From NCBI GenBank assembly GCA_023432225.1, contig JAEYUW010000047.1, positions 62,001-126,000 of the forward strand: DNA of 64,000 nt, given 5' to 3'. Positions 17,901 to 26,116 of the stretch are shown in pieces; the first letter of the stretch is position 1, and each line of letters begins with the position of its first letter. The DNA is from Verrucomicrobiota bacterium. GTDB taxonomy: Bacteria > Verrucomicrobiota > Verrucomicrobiia > Opitutales > Opitutaceae. A model generated the notes under the pieces. That model had not been told where the DNA came from and did not search any database. It saw nothing but the letters and a program-made list of their open reading frames with translations. The position numbers and the translations under genes are program-made.

Positions 17901-19737
17901 CTGGGTGATATCCTGCACCGTGCCGTGCAGCGTGCGGCGTTGCGTGGCGGGGGCGGTGATGGCGCGGAGCTTGGCCTCGAGAATGCGCACGGGACCGCGC
18001 GCGGGATGGGTGCGGTGCTCGAGCGACTGCGGCTCTCCCGTCGTGGCCACGGCTTGGGTGGCGTCGCGCAAGCGCGGCAAGTCGTCGGGGTGAATCATTC
18101 GCTCGATCTCGGCGAGAGGCGGTGCCGCAGTCGCCGGCTCGAGGTGAAGGAGACGGAACATCTCCTTCGACCACGTGGCCTTTTCCGAGCGGGGATCGAA
18201 ACTCCAGCTGCCGATCTGTGCCATCGCCTGCGCGGTTTCGAGCTGCTCCTGGCTGGTGCGCAGTTGTTCGACGGCGTGGCGGCGGGCGGTGACGTCCAGC
18301 GAAAAGCCCACGAGGCGCACCACGCGCCCGGAGATGGGATCGGTCACGGGCACGACCTTGGTCGCAAGAATTATCGCCGGAGCCTCCGGCGTCCCGACAT
18401 TGATTTCGAAGGACACCAGCTTCTGCGTCGCCACGCAGGTGCGGTATTGGTGGCAAATCTCGTCGGCGGTTTCGGGCCGGAAAAGCTCGTGGGGCGTGTT
18501 GCGTTGAGAACGAAAATCGCTCACCCGCAAAGGAGGATAGCCGTCGACGGCGGGATTCACGTCCACATAGACAAACCGTCCGTCGGGCTCGACGCGGGCG
18601 ACGAAGATGATGTCGCTCGTATGATCGAAGATCTCGCGCAGCCGCGCCTCGTTCTGGCGCAGCGCCTCCTCGGCCTCTCTCAGACTGGTGATATCGAGCA
18701 TCGAGCACCGTGACCACCCACGCTTCTTCCCCCTCCAACGCGGCCGGGGCGGCGCGCATTTGCACGATGCGTCGGGAGCCGTCGCGGTGACGACAGACGG
18801 CTTCGACCGAGGACGCGGGGTCCGTTGGGGCCCGGCGATAGAGTTCCCGGCCGACGCGTTCGTAGCTCTCATTGTCAAAGTAGAGTTGGCGCGCGGTCTG
18901 GCCGATGAGCTCCTCGGCCTGGCTGCCGAAGATGTCGGCAAAGCGCTGGTTCACCCGCTGGAACACGCGCTGGCGCAGCATCGCGATCCCGCTCGGCGCC
19001 GCGGCGAGAATGCCGCTCATCTCCGCCGCGCTCTGGCGCAAGGCGGTTTGTGCTTCGAGCTCAACGCGCAAGCGGGCGAGCTCGGCGGCATCGTGGCGCT
19101 CGCGTTCGCGGGCCAGCTGGGCGGCCGTCTCCCGCTCCCTTTGCACATGCGCCTGCAGGCGGCCGACGAGGTAATAGACCATCAGCACGATGAGGCCGCA
19201 GCCCGTGGCAAAACCCGTGAGGTTGGCGATCCAGTGTTCAACGGACCGCGGAGACGCGAAGTCTCGACCAGGTTGCGGTGGCAGAACGCCGTAGATCCAG
19301 CCCGCTCCGGCGAGAGCAATCCACCCGCAGGAAAGAGCGAAGGAGATCACCAGCATGCGCAGGCCGAGCAGCATGCCGGACAGCAGCACGCCGAACGTCA
19401 GAAACAAAGCAACCAGCGGAGTGAAACCGCGGTAGCCGAGAATGAGCAGCGCGACGAAATGGAAGAATCCGCCGAGCAGCGCGACGCGGTAGTTCACCGG
19501 CGCCTTTTGCCAGCTCGCCGCATGGGTCATTAAAATTACCAGCGAGAATAGGGCCCAGAGCAACGGGTGGCTCCACTCGACGGCTTGGGGGCGCGAAGCC
19601 GTGCCGAACACGAGGATGAACGCGCAGGCCGCGCTGGCCCACAGGCAGATCTTCAACAAGGGATCGCGCACGTCGGCCGGCATTTGAAACCGGGCGACAG
19701 ACGCGGGCGGAGCGGAGGCGGAATGCACCGTAGGCAT
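14937..19737 (-). pseudogene. Large membrane hybrid histidine kinase (seven PAS), frameshifted by a 7-bp duplication
   Basis: The gene starts at 19737 (MPTVHSASAPPASVARFQMP). Residues 25-195 hold about six membrane segments, followed by a coiled helix (RERETAAQLARERERHDAAE). I count seven PAS-type sensor segments, then HisKA with SHEIRTPMNAILGFTQLLL (near 1149), HATPase (INLVGNAVKFTEHGE; VTDTGIGIGRDE; GTGLGLAISREF) and a C-terminal receiver (IIMDLRMPIMDG, Asp near 1441). Between PAS1 and PAS2 the frame breaks at WVVTVLD/ITSLREAEE, exactly where ATCGAGC is duplicated in tandem (18693-18706 on the plus strand). Removing one copy gives one open frame of 1597 aa. As read, the sensor and kinase halves are separated. 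Confidence 0.85.
18693..18706. repeat. 7-bp tandem duplication (ATCGAGC x2) inside the hybrid kinase
   Basis: The two adjacent copies of ATCGAGC coincide with the point where the coding frame switches from GEEAWVVTVLD to ITSLREAEEALRQ. The duplication adds 7 nt, so it shifts the frame by one. Confidence 0.85.
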
Positions 19738-19889
19738 GTGCGAGCCGCTGCGTGGGGGCGTGAGAGGACACTGCGACTGCTGCCGCGGGTTGTCAGCTAC
19801 AAGTTTGCCGGTGCGCGACGCAAGCCCTCGCGACGCGGCCCGGATGGGACGGACGGGCAGGTGCGGGAGCGCCGGTCGACGAGGCGCAG

Positions 19890-19997
19890 TTACAACGGGG
19901 CGCCGAACTCAAACTGCACGAACTTTCGGCGATCGGAGTCGTAGTCGGAATTGAAGAGCACTTTGTTGCTGGAAAACACGCGCGCCGCTAGGGCGAG
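19890..19997 (-). other. Protein-like 35-codon fragment directly after the TPR gene stop
   Basis: In the same frame as the TPR gene, and immediately after its TAA, the minus strand reads 35 codons to the next TAA, ending RVFSSNKVLFNSDY and then RRKFVQFEFGAPL. The composition is like real protein, unlike the Arg/Pro-rich shadow frames here. It may be a read-through extension or the remnant end of a lost gene. No start codon with a ribosome-binding site is evident. The family is not recognised. Confidence 0.35.
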
Positions 19998-20309
19998 TTA
20001 AAGCTCGGTGAGTATGCCCCGCAGCTCCCGCTCGGGGTCTTCGTGGTTCTGCTCGATGGCGAGTTGCAGCGCTTGCTCGAGCCACGGCTTCGCCTCGCCG
20101 GGCCGACCGAGTGAGAGCAGCGTTTTGCCGAGGAGGATGCGCGCCATCATCCAATCGGCTTTTTTCTGCGCGCAGAACTCGAGGTGTGGCACGGCCTCGG
20201 CGCTCTGGCCTTCGCGCAGGAGCGCTTGGGCGAGGCTGAAGCGGAACATCTCGTTCTCGGGCTGTGTGGCCACGAGGGCGGCAAAGCGGGCGGAGCTCAT
20301 CTCACTCAA
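19998..20309 (-). CDS. Small TPR protein, 103 aa
   Basis: The product is an all-helical TPR-type protein with about two repeats (PENEMFRFSLAQALLREGQS, then WMMARILLGKTLLSLGRPGE). Such proteins act as interaction scaffolds. Its ATG at 20309 overlaps the end of the PP2C gene by 8 nt, so the two are translationally coupled and the protein may partner with the phosphatase. No signal peptide is present, so it is cytoplasmic. Confidence 0.8.
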   Translation of the reverse strand: MSEMSSARFAALVATQPENEMFRFSLAQALLREGQSAEAVPHLEFCAQKKADWMMARILLGKTLLSLGRPGEAKPWLEQALQLAIEQNHEDPERELRGILTEL

Positions 20310-21012
20310 CGAAGATCACGATCGCTGTCGCGTTGTCGAGGCCGCCGCGCTCGCGGGCGAGCTCGACCAACGGACGGGCCGCCGCCTCCGGTGTCGCGGC
20401 TTCGTGCAGATACCCGACGATCTCACGCGGCGTGATGCAGCGGGTGATGCCATCCGTGCAAATCAAGTAGCGGTCGCCCGTCTCCACGGCATGCGATTCG
20501 ATGTCGCCCTCCAGCGGTGGCGGCTGGCCGACGCAACGCGTGAGCGCGGCGCGGTTCTCCGTCAGCGCGTAGACCGGCTCGCCGCGCGCGGCCCGGGCGC
20601 GCATCTCGTTTTCCAAATTGTGTTCGGTGGTCAGCGGTTCGAGTTCGCCGGCGCGGAGGCGGAACAGGTAGCTGTCGCCGACGTGCACGATATGTGCGGC
20701 GCCGTCGACGAAATGGGCGAGGGTCAGCGTGGTGCCAATGCCGTGGCGCGGGCTGAGCTGGCGGCCGAGGGTGAAGACCGCGTTGTTCGCGATCGTCAGC
20801 GCGGCGGCGTAGTCGAACGGTTTCGTGGCGCGCTTCACGAACCACTCTTCGATGGCATCGAGCGCCGCGCGACTGGCGGCCGCGCCGGCGGGCAGGCCGC
20901 CGATGCCGTCGGCCACGGCGTAGAGTCGCAGACCGTCATCGCAGAGGTAGCTGTCCTCGTTCTGTTGCCGATAGCAGCCGATGTCGGTGAGGGCGAACGA
21001 GCGCAGCTTCAT
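20302..21012 (-). CDS. PP2C-family serine/threonine phosphatase
   Basis: The start at 21012 (MKLRSFALTDIGCYRQQNED) has GGAAG 7 nt upstream and is preferred to the TTG at 21024; 236 aa. All metal-binding PP2C motifs are present: RQQNEDSY, VADGIGG, GTTLTLAHF with IVHVGDSYLFRL, and the closing GLDNATAIVIF. The family removes phosphate from Ser/Thr, usually opposing Hanks-type kinases; no such kinase gene is seen here. It is cytoplasmic and soluble. It lies 28 bp downstream of the DinG-type helicase gene and is coupled to the TPR gene. Confidence 0.92.
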   Translation of the reverse strand: MKLRSFALTDIGCYRQQNEDSYLCDDGLRLYAVADGIGGLPAGAAASRAALDAIEEWFVKRATKPFDYAAALTIANNAVFTLGRQLSPRHGIGTTLTLAHFVDGAAHIVHVGDSYLFRLRAGELEPLTTEHNLENEMRARAARGEPVYALTENRAALTRCVGQPPPLEGDIESHAVETGDRYLICTDGITRCITPREIVGYLHEAATPEAAARPLVELARERGGLDNATAIVIFVE

Positions 21013-21040
21013 GGTCGCTTCCAAATTGCTCGCGTCGTCG

Positions 21041-23113
21041 TCAAATGAAAGGACGAAAAATCCGGTCGCGATCGGCGCGCGTCAGACGTTCGAAGGTGGG
21101 CGTGGGTAAACTGGCGATGAATTCGCGGCCGTAGGCTTTCGTGAGCACGCGCGGGTCCAGAATCGTGATCACGCCGCGGTCCGTCTTGCTGCGGATCAAG
21201 CGCCCGATGCCTTGGCGAAATTTGCCCAGCGCTTCCGGCAGGGCGAGCTGCGCAAACGGGTTGCCACCTTCCGAGGCGACCCATTCGGCGCGCGCCTGCG
21301 CGACGGGATGATTCGGCGGCTCGAACGGCAGGCGCGTGATGATCACTTGCGCGAGTGCGTCGCCGGGCACGTCGATGCCGGTCCAGAAACTCTCGGTGCC
21401 GAACAGCACGCCGTTGCCGGCTTGGCGGAGTCGCTCGGCGAGTTCGGAGCGCGAGACGCCGGCTTCCTGCACCAGGCATTGGCGGCCAGCCGCGCGGTAG
21501 TCGGGCTCGAGGCGTGCGGCGACGGCGAGCAGGTCGCGGTAACTCGTGAAGAGCACGAGCGAACCGCCGCGCACGGCGAGCGTGCAGAAGCGCACGTAGT
21601 CGGTGATGGCATCGAGCGCGAGCTTGCCCTCGGCCGAAGCCGACGGCTCGGGGACGTCCGCCGCCAGGTAGACGCGCATGTGGCGCTCGTAGTCGAAGGG
21701 CGATTTCTCGATCACGGTTTCGACGCCGTGCGCGCCGACGCGCTCGCGGAACGGTTCGATGGTGCTGCCGGTCGCGAGCGTCGCGCTGGTGAGCACGCAG
21801 GAGGTCTCGCGCTGAAAAAGGCGGCGGCGCAACTCCGCCGAAACGTCGAGCGGCGCCGAGCGCAGGCTGACGACGAGTTCCTTGCGGCGGTCCGCCATCT
21901 CGGCCCAGTGCACGTCGCCTTCGCGGGCGAGATCGAGCCAGGATTTGATCGCGTCGCGATAGGCGGAGAGGCGCTTCTGCTTCGTCTCGACCTCGACGTG
22001 TGCGATGTCTTCCGGCGGCAGGCTCGTGCGCAGCGCGTCGAGGCGTGCGACGACGCCGTTAAGCGGACCGGCGAGCAGATGCTCGACGGCGTCGGCTTCG
22101 CGCCAGCGTTGGAGGCTCGAGCCGGCGGGAATTTTTTCTGCGACGGTGGCGAAAAAGTGGTCCGATTGCTCGAAGGCGATTTCCACGGCGCGCTGGCCGC
22201 CGGAATCCTTGTGCCGCACGAAGAGGCCTTTTTTGCGCTTCGGGTTGAAGAGCGCGTGGAGCTGGCGGCGCAGGCCGGCGGACGTCAGGGCGAGGCCGAG
22301 GTGTTCGGTCGCGATGTCGGGCACGGTGTGCGCCTCGTCGAGCACGAGAAAATCGTCGAGGCGGAGAATGCCGCGCGCGGGTGATTTTTCCTGCGCCGCC
22401 TGCACGGCCATCAGTGTGAAAAGCAGGCTATGGTTGACGATGACGAGATTCGCGGAATCGCGGCGCTTCTTCGCGCGCTGATAGAAGCACACGGCGCTGT
22501 CGCAGTGTTTCGACGAGCACGCGTCGGAGTCGGCGGAGACTTCGTCCCAGACCTCGGGCGCGACGCGCGGGGAGGGGAAGTCGGCGAGCAAACCGGTTTC
22601 GGTGGTCTTCGCCCACGCGTCGATGCGTGCGAGTTGTTCCTGCTCGGGCGTGGCGAAGAGCTCCTGCTTCTCCGCGAGCGCGCGCTTGAGTCGCGTCGTG
22701 CAGAGGTAATTGCCCTTGCCCATGAGCACGGCGCTTGTGAAGTCGCGATACGCGGCGAGCTCCGGCACGGCGGCGAAGAGGCGGCGACAGTTCGCGAGGT
22801 CTTTGTCGCGGACTTGCTCCTGGAGCGTCTTCGTGTGCGTGGAGACGAGGAATTGTCGGCGCGTGTCGACGGCGTGGATGATGCCCGGAATGAGATAGGC
22901 GAGACTCTTGCCGACGCCCGTGCCGGCTTCGCAGAGGAGGCTGGTGTCGCCGTCCATCGCGGCGGCGACGGCGTGGGCCATGCGCTCCTGTTCGGGGCGG
23001 TGTTCGAGACTGAGACTCGTGCACAGCCAGCCGTCGTCGGCGAACACGGCCGACGTCAGCTCCACCGCGCGCGAGACGGCCGCGCCGCCGCCCTCGTTGA
23101 GACTAATCATCAA
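21041..23113 (-). CDS. DinG/XPD-type ATP-dependent helicase
   Basis: The 690-aa superfamily 2 helicase has Walker A (EAGTGVGKSLAYL, residues 62-74), motif Ia (STHTKTLQEQ), the DEAH box (FLVLDEAHTVPD), motif III (CVLTSATLATG) and motif VI (FRQGIGRLIRSKTDRGVI). Cysteines in NYLCTTRL and CSSKHCDSAVC sit between motifs Ia and II, where DinG/XPD proteins hold a 4Fe-4S cluster. It should unwind DNA 5'-3' and resolve R-loops or G4-like structures during repair or replication. DinG versus YoaA assignment is not possible by eye. It is the first gene of the helicase-PP2C-TPR unit and diverges from the metal ATPase. Confidence 0.92.
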   Translation of the reverse strand: MMISLNEGGGAAVSRAVELTSAVFADDGWLCTSLSLEHRPEQERMAHAVAAAMDGDTSLLCEAGTGVGKSLAYLIPGIIHAVDTRRQFLVSTHTKTLQEQVRDKDLANCRRLFAAVPELAAYRDFTSAVLMGKGNYLCTTRLKRALAEKQELFATPEQEQLARIDAWAKTTETGLLADFPSPRVAPEVWDEVSADSDACSSKHCDSAVCFYQRAKKRRDSANLVIVNHSLLFTLMAVQAAQEKSPARGILRLDDFLVLDEAHTVPDIATEHLGLALTSAGLRRQLHALFNPKRKKGLFVRHKDSGGQRAVEIAFEQSDHFFATVAEKIPAGSSLQRWREADAVEHLLAGPLNGVVARLDALRTSLPPEDIAHVEVETKQKRLSAYRDAIKSWLDLAREGDVHWAEMADRRKELVVSLRSAPLDVSAELRRRLFQRETSCVLTSATLATGSTIEPFRERVGAHGVETVIEKSPFDYERHMRVYLAADVPEPSASAEGKLALDAITDYVRFCTLAVRGGSLVLFTSYRDLLAVAARLEPDYRAAGRQCLVQEAGVSRSELAERLRQAGNGVLFGTESFWTGIDVPGDALAQVIITRLPFEPPNHPVAQARAEWVASEGGNPFAQLALPEALGKFRQGIGRLIRSKTDRGVITILDPRVLTKAYGREFIASLPTPTFERLTRADRDRIFRPFI

Positions 23114-23188
23114 ATGCGACTGAGCTGATGACTTTCCGTGGGCGCAAATTTATTTGCGAGCGCTTGCGGTCGAAACAACCCTCGGGGC

Positions 23189-25465
23189 ATGGCAGCCGAC
23201 GCGAAACCCAGTGCGGAATGGACGCACGAGTTGATCAGATTTCTGCAAACGCAGCCGGCGGTGGCGGCGGTGCGCGTGAACTCCGCGGACATGACGGTGT
23301 CGGTCGCGACACTCGGGAGTGTCGATGGCGCGCAGCTTGAACAGCAGATCCAGCAAGTGCTGCTCGCGATCGAGGCGAAGCTCGCCACCGGTCGCACGCG
23401 CGGCGAAGGCGCGGTGACGGAGCCGGGATTTGTCGTGAAGCAGGCGGGAAGCGTGACCACCGTCGAGCGTCCGACGTGCGAGACCGCGCCGCGGTTTTAT
23501 CAGTGGAAGGAATACGCGCTCCCGGCGGAGGAGCACGATCATGACGACGCACACGGCCATGGTCACGGACATGGTGGTGAGGAGGGCGAATGGAAGCTGC
23601 TGAGCACGCTGGCGGCGATTTGCGGCGTGGCAGGCATCGCGGGTTTCGTGGCGGAGAAACTGGGTGCGCCCAACTGGGCACAGTTCGCGCTCTACGGCGT
23701 CGCGTTGGTTGCGGGCGGCTGGGACGCGGCAATCGATTCGTGGGAAAATCTGCGCGAGCGGCGGCTCGATATTCATTTTCTGATGCTGGCGGTGGCGCTC
23801 GGCGCGGTGTGCGTCGGCGCGTATGGCGAGGCCACGTTGCTGCTGTTCCTCTTCTCGGCGTCGGGTGCGATGGAAGCTTACGCGATGGACCGCACGCAGC
23901 GCGAGGTGTCGTCGCTGCTGCACACGGCGCCGAAGGAGGCGACGATCATCGGTGAGGACGGCGCGCAGCAGGTCGTGGCGATTGACCAATTGAAGATCGG
24001 TCAGCGACTCGCGGTGAAGCCGGGCGAGATGTTCGCTGCCGATGGCGATGTGGTGAAAGGGGAAACAGCGAGCGACGAGTCGACGCTCACCGGCGAGGCG
24101 GTGCCGGTGGAGAAGAGCGTCGGATCGCAGGTGTTCAGCGGCACGATCAACATTTGGGGTTCCGTCGAGGTGACCGTCACGCGTCTGCCGAGTGAGAGCA
24201 CGCTGCAGAAGATTATCCGTCTGATCCAAACCGCGCAGAAGTTGAAGGCGCCGAGCCAGCGCTTCACGGACCGTTTCGGCGGCAACTACACGCTGCTCGT
24301 GCTCGGCGCGGTGACGGCGATGTTCCTCGTGTGGTGGCTCGGGTTCGGGCTGCCGCCGTTCAAAAGCGTCGAAGGGCAGGCGTCGGCCTTCTATCGCGCC
24401 ATGACGCTGCTCGTCGTCGCGAGTCCGTGCGCGCTCGTGCTGTCGATTCCGTCGGCGATCCTCGCGGCGATCGCGTGGGGCGCGAAGCACGGCGTGCTTT
24501 TCCGCGGTGGCGCGGCGATCGAGAAGTTGGCGGAAATCGACACCGTGGCGCTCGACAAAACGGGCACGCTCACGACGGGCGAGCTCGCCGTGGTGGCGGT
24601 CGAGAGTTTTCCGACGGGACGCGAACGCGAGTTGCTCGAGCTGGCTTACGCGCTCGAGCGTCATTCGCAGCACCCGATCGCGCGCGCGATCACCCATCAT
24701 GCGCGCAAGGAGAACGTCGAGGCGCGCGAGGTGGAGCGCTTCGAGTCGATCACCGGGCAGGGCGTCCGCGCGCAAGTCGCCGGTGGGCACGCCTTCCTCG
24801 GCCGGCGCGAGTTGGTGGCGGCGGGACCGTTTGCCCAGTGGCTGGAAAAAGTGCCGCCGGCGGCGGCGGAGTTCTCCGAGGTCTGGGTGGTGGCGCCGGG
24901 GATCGTCGGGCGCTTGCTGCTGAAAGATCAGCTGCGCGCGGAATCGCGTGGTGTGCTCGCGGCGCTGAAGGCGAATGGTATTCGCACCTACATGCTCACG
25001 GGCGATCGGCGGCACACGGCGGAGTCGGTGGCGAAGGAACTCGGTTTGGACGAGGTGCGCGCGGGTCTTTCGCCCGAGCAGAAGGTCGAGATCGTGGACG
25101 GCTTCCGGCAGCAAGGGCGCAAAGTGGCGATGGTGGGCGACGGTGTAAACGACGCGCCGAGTCTGGCCGCGGCCTACGTTTCTGTCGCGATGGGCGCGCG
25201 CGGCAGCGACGCGGCGCTGGAGCAGAGCGAAGTGGTGCTGATGCACGATCGCATCGAGAATTTCCTCGCGGCGTTGCGACTCAGCCGACGGGCGCGGGCG
25301 ATCATCAAACAGAATCTGGTCATCTCGCTCGGCACCGTGATCGTGATGGTCGGTGCGTCGTTGATCGGCACGATTCCGTTGAGCCTCGGCGTTATCGCGC
25401 ACGAAGGCAGCACGGTGGTGGTGTGCCTGAATTCGCTGCGGCTGTTGCTGGGGCGGAACGATTGA
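23189..25465 (+). CDS. P1B-4-type heavy-metal-transporting P-type ATPase
   Basis: The protein is about 758 aa from the ATG at 23189 (MAADAKPSAEWTHELIRFLQ); GTG at 23138 is an alternative start. Residues 1-90 resemble a degenerate metal-binding domain lacking CXXC. A His-rich segment (EEHDHDDAHGHGHGHGGEEG) precedes the membrane domain. The transmembrane metal site is SPC (412-414), not CPC, and the last helix has HEGST (from His738); this pair is diagnostic of the P1B-4 (CoaT/CtpD/PfeT-like) group that exports Co, Fe(II), Ni or Zn. The phosphorylation motif is DKTGTLTTG (Asp456), with MLTGDRRHTAESVA and MVGDGVNDAPSLAAA. No metal-responsive regulator is adjacent. Confidence 0.92.
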   Translation: MAADAKPSAEWTHELIRFLQTQPAVAAVRVNSADMTVSVATLGSVDGAQLEQQIQQVLLAIEAKLATGRTRGEGAVTEPGFVVKQAGSVTTVERPTCETAPRFYQWKEYALPAEEHDHDDAHGHGHGHGGEEGEWKLLSTLAAICGVAGIAGFVAEKLGAPNWAQFALYGVALVAGGWDAAIDSWENLRERRLDIHFLMLAVALGAVCVGAYGEATLLLFLFSASGAMEAYAMDRTQREVSSLLHTAPKEATIIGEDGAQQVVAIDQLKIGQRLAVKPGEMFAADGDVVKGETASDESTLTGEAVPVEKSVGSQVFSGTINIWGSVEVTVTRLPSESTLQKIIRLIQTAQKLKAPSQRFTDRFGGNYTLLVLGAVTAMFLVWWLGFGLPPFKSVEGQASAFYRAMTLLVVASPCALVLSIPSAILAAIAWGAKHGVLFRGGAAIEKLAEIDTVALDKTGTLTTGELAVVAVESFPTGRERELLELAYALERHSQHPIARAITHHARKENVEAREVERFESITGQGVRAQVAGGHAFLGRRELVAAGPFAQWLEKVPPAAAEFSEVWVVAPGIVGRLLLKDQLRAESRGVLAALKANGIRTYMLTGDRRHTAESVAKELGLDEVRAGLSPEQKVEIVDGFRQQGRKVAMVGDGVNDAPSLAAAYVSVAMGARGSDAALEQSEVVLMHDRIENFLAALRLSRRARAIIKQNLVISLGTVIVMVGASLIGTIPLSLGVIAHEGSTVVVCLNSLRLLLGRND

Positions 25466-25468
25466 GAA

Positions 25469-25560
25469 GTAGGGCCGGTCTTCGGTCGGCCTGTTCGGAT
25501 CATTCGCGAGTCTTGATCGCGATCGAAAGCGGGACGGGACCGGTCGGAGACCGGTCCTAC
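25469..25560. repeat. GTAGG-type double palindrome
   Basis: It starts GTAGGGCCGGTC-TTCG and ends GGAGACCGGTCCTAC, with a spacer of about 45 bp. It fills the gap between the convergent metal-ATPase and L,D-transpeptidase genes, so it may serve both as a bidirectional terminator-like structure. It is the same family as at 28267, 30394 and 61511. Confidence 0.7.
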
Positions 25561-25561
25561 C

Positions 25562-26113
25562 TCAATCCTCGATCCACACCAGATCCCCGACGCGGACCTC
25601 GTCGTAGAGTTCGATGATGTCGAGGTTGCGCATCTGGACGCAGCCGCTGCTGGCGGGCGAGCCGAGGTGTTCCTCGTGGTTCGTGCCGTGGATGTAAACG
25701 TAGCGGTCGTAGGTGTCGACGGACTCGCCGGACGCATTCGTGCCGGCGTTTACGCCCGGTTCGAGACCTCGGAGCCACAGGATGCGCGTCGTGATCAGGT
25801 TCTTCGCCTGTTCGTCGGCGTCGAATTCGGAAAAGTGCCGGCCGGTGCTCGCGCGGGCCTTGAACACGATGCCCGGCGGCGCGCCGGCGCCGACGCGCTC
25901 GGCGATTTCGTGCAGGCCGCGCGGCGTGCCGAGGGAGTTCTTCACGTTGGACGGCGGGCGCAGCGAGGTGGATATGACGTAACTCTTCACCAACTGGCCG
26001 TCCCGGTAGAAACCCATCAACTGTTTGCCGATGGAAACGACGATAGAACGCGCTGACGGCTTGCGGCCGAGAGCGGCAGACTTTTTCGTGGCCCGTTCCA
26101 AGGAATCTTTCAC
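25562..26113 (-). CDS. L,D-transpeptidase (YkuD domain)
   Basis: The 183-aa protein is almost entirely a YkuD catalytic domain: SIVVSIGKQLMGFYRDGQLV, TPRGLHEI, and the active-site segment YIHGTNHEEHLGSPASSGCV with catalytic Cys158. The family forms 3-3 or lipoprotein crosslinks in peptidoglycan or trims its stem peptides. No signal peptide is visible before the domain (KDSLERATKKSAALG), which is odd for an enzyme acting on the wall; it may use an unrecognised export route or have a wrongly inferred start. The GTG start abuts the GTG of asd on the opposite strand within CACGTG. The long upstream minus frame to 27175 is a shadow of asd. Confidence 0.85.
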   Translation of the reverse strand: MKDSLERATKKSAALGRKPSARSIVVSIGKQLMGFYRDGQLVKSYVISTSLRPPSNVKNSLGTPRGLHEIAERVGAGAPPGIVFKARASTGRHFSEFDADEQAKNLITTRILWLRGLEPGVNAGTNASGESVDTYDRYVYIHGTNHEEHLGSPASSGCVQMRNLDIIELYDEVRVGDLVWIED

Positions 26114-26116
26114 GTG
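26111..26116. promoter_or_regulatory. Back-to-back GTG start codons in a CACGTG palindrome
   Basis: 26114-26116 is the GTG start of asd; the complement of 26111-26113 is the GTG start of the L,D-transpeptidase. There is no intergenic DNA. AAGGA (plus) and AGGA (minus) lie at ribosome-binding distance inside the opposite gene. Promoters must therefore also lie inside the opposite coding region. Confidence 0.7.

Noticed and set aside
23150..25402. 750-codon minus-strand frame opposite the metal ATPase
   Set aside because: An Arg/His-rich shadow; the plus strand carries all P-type ATPase motifs.
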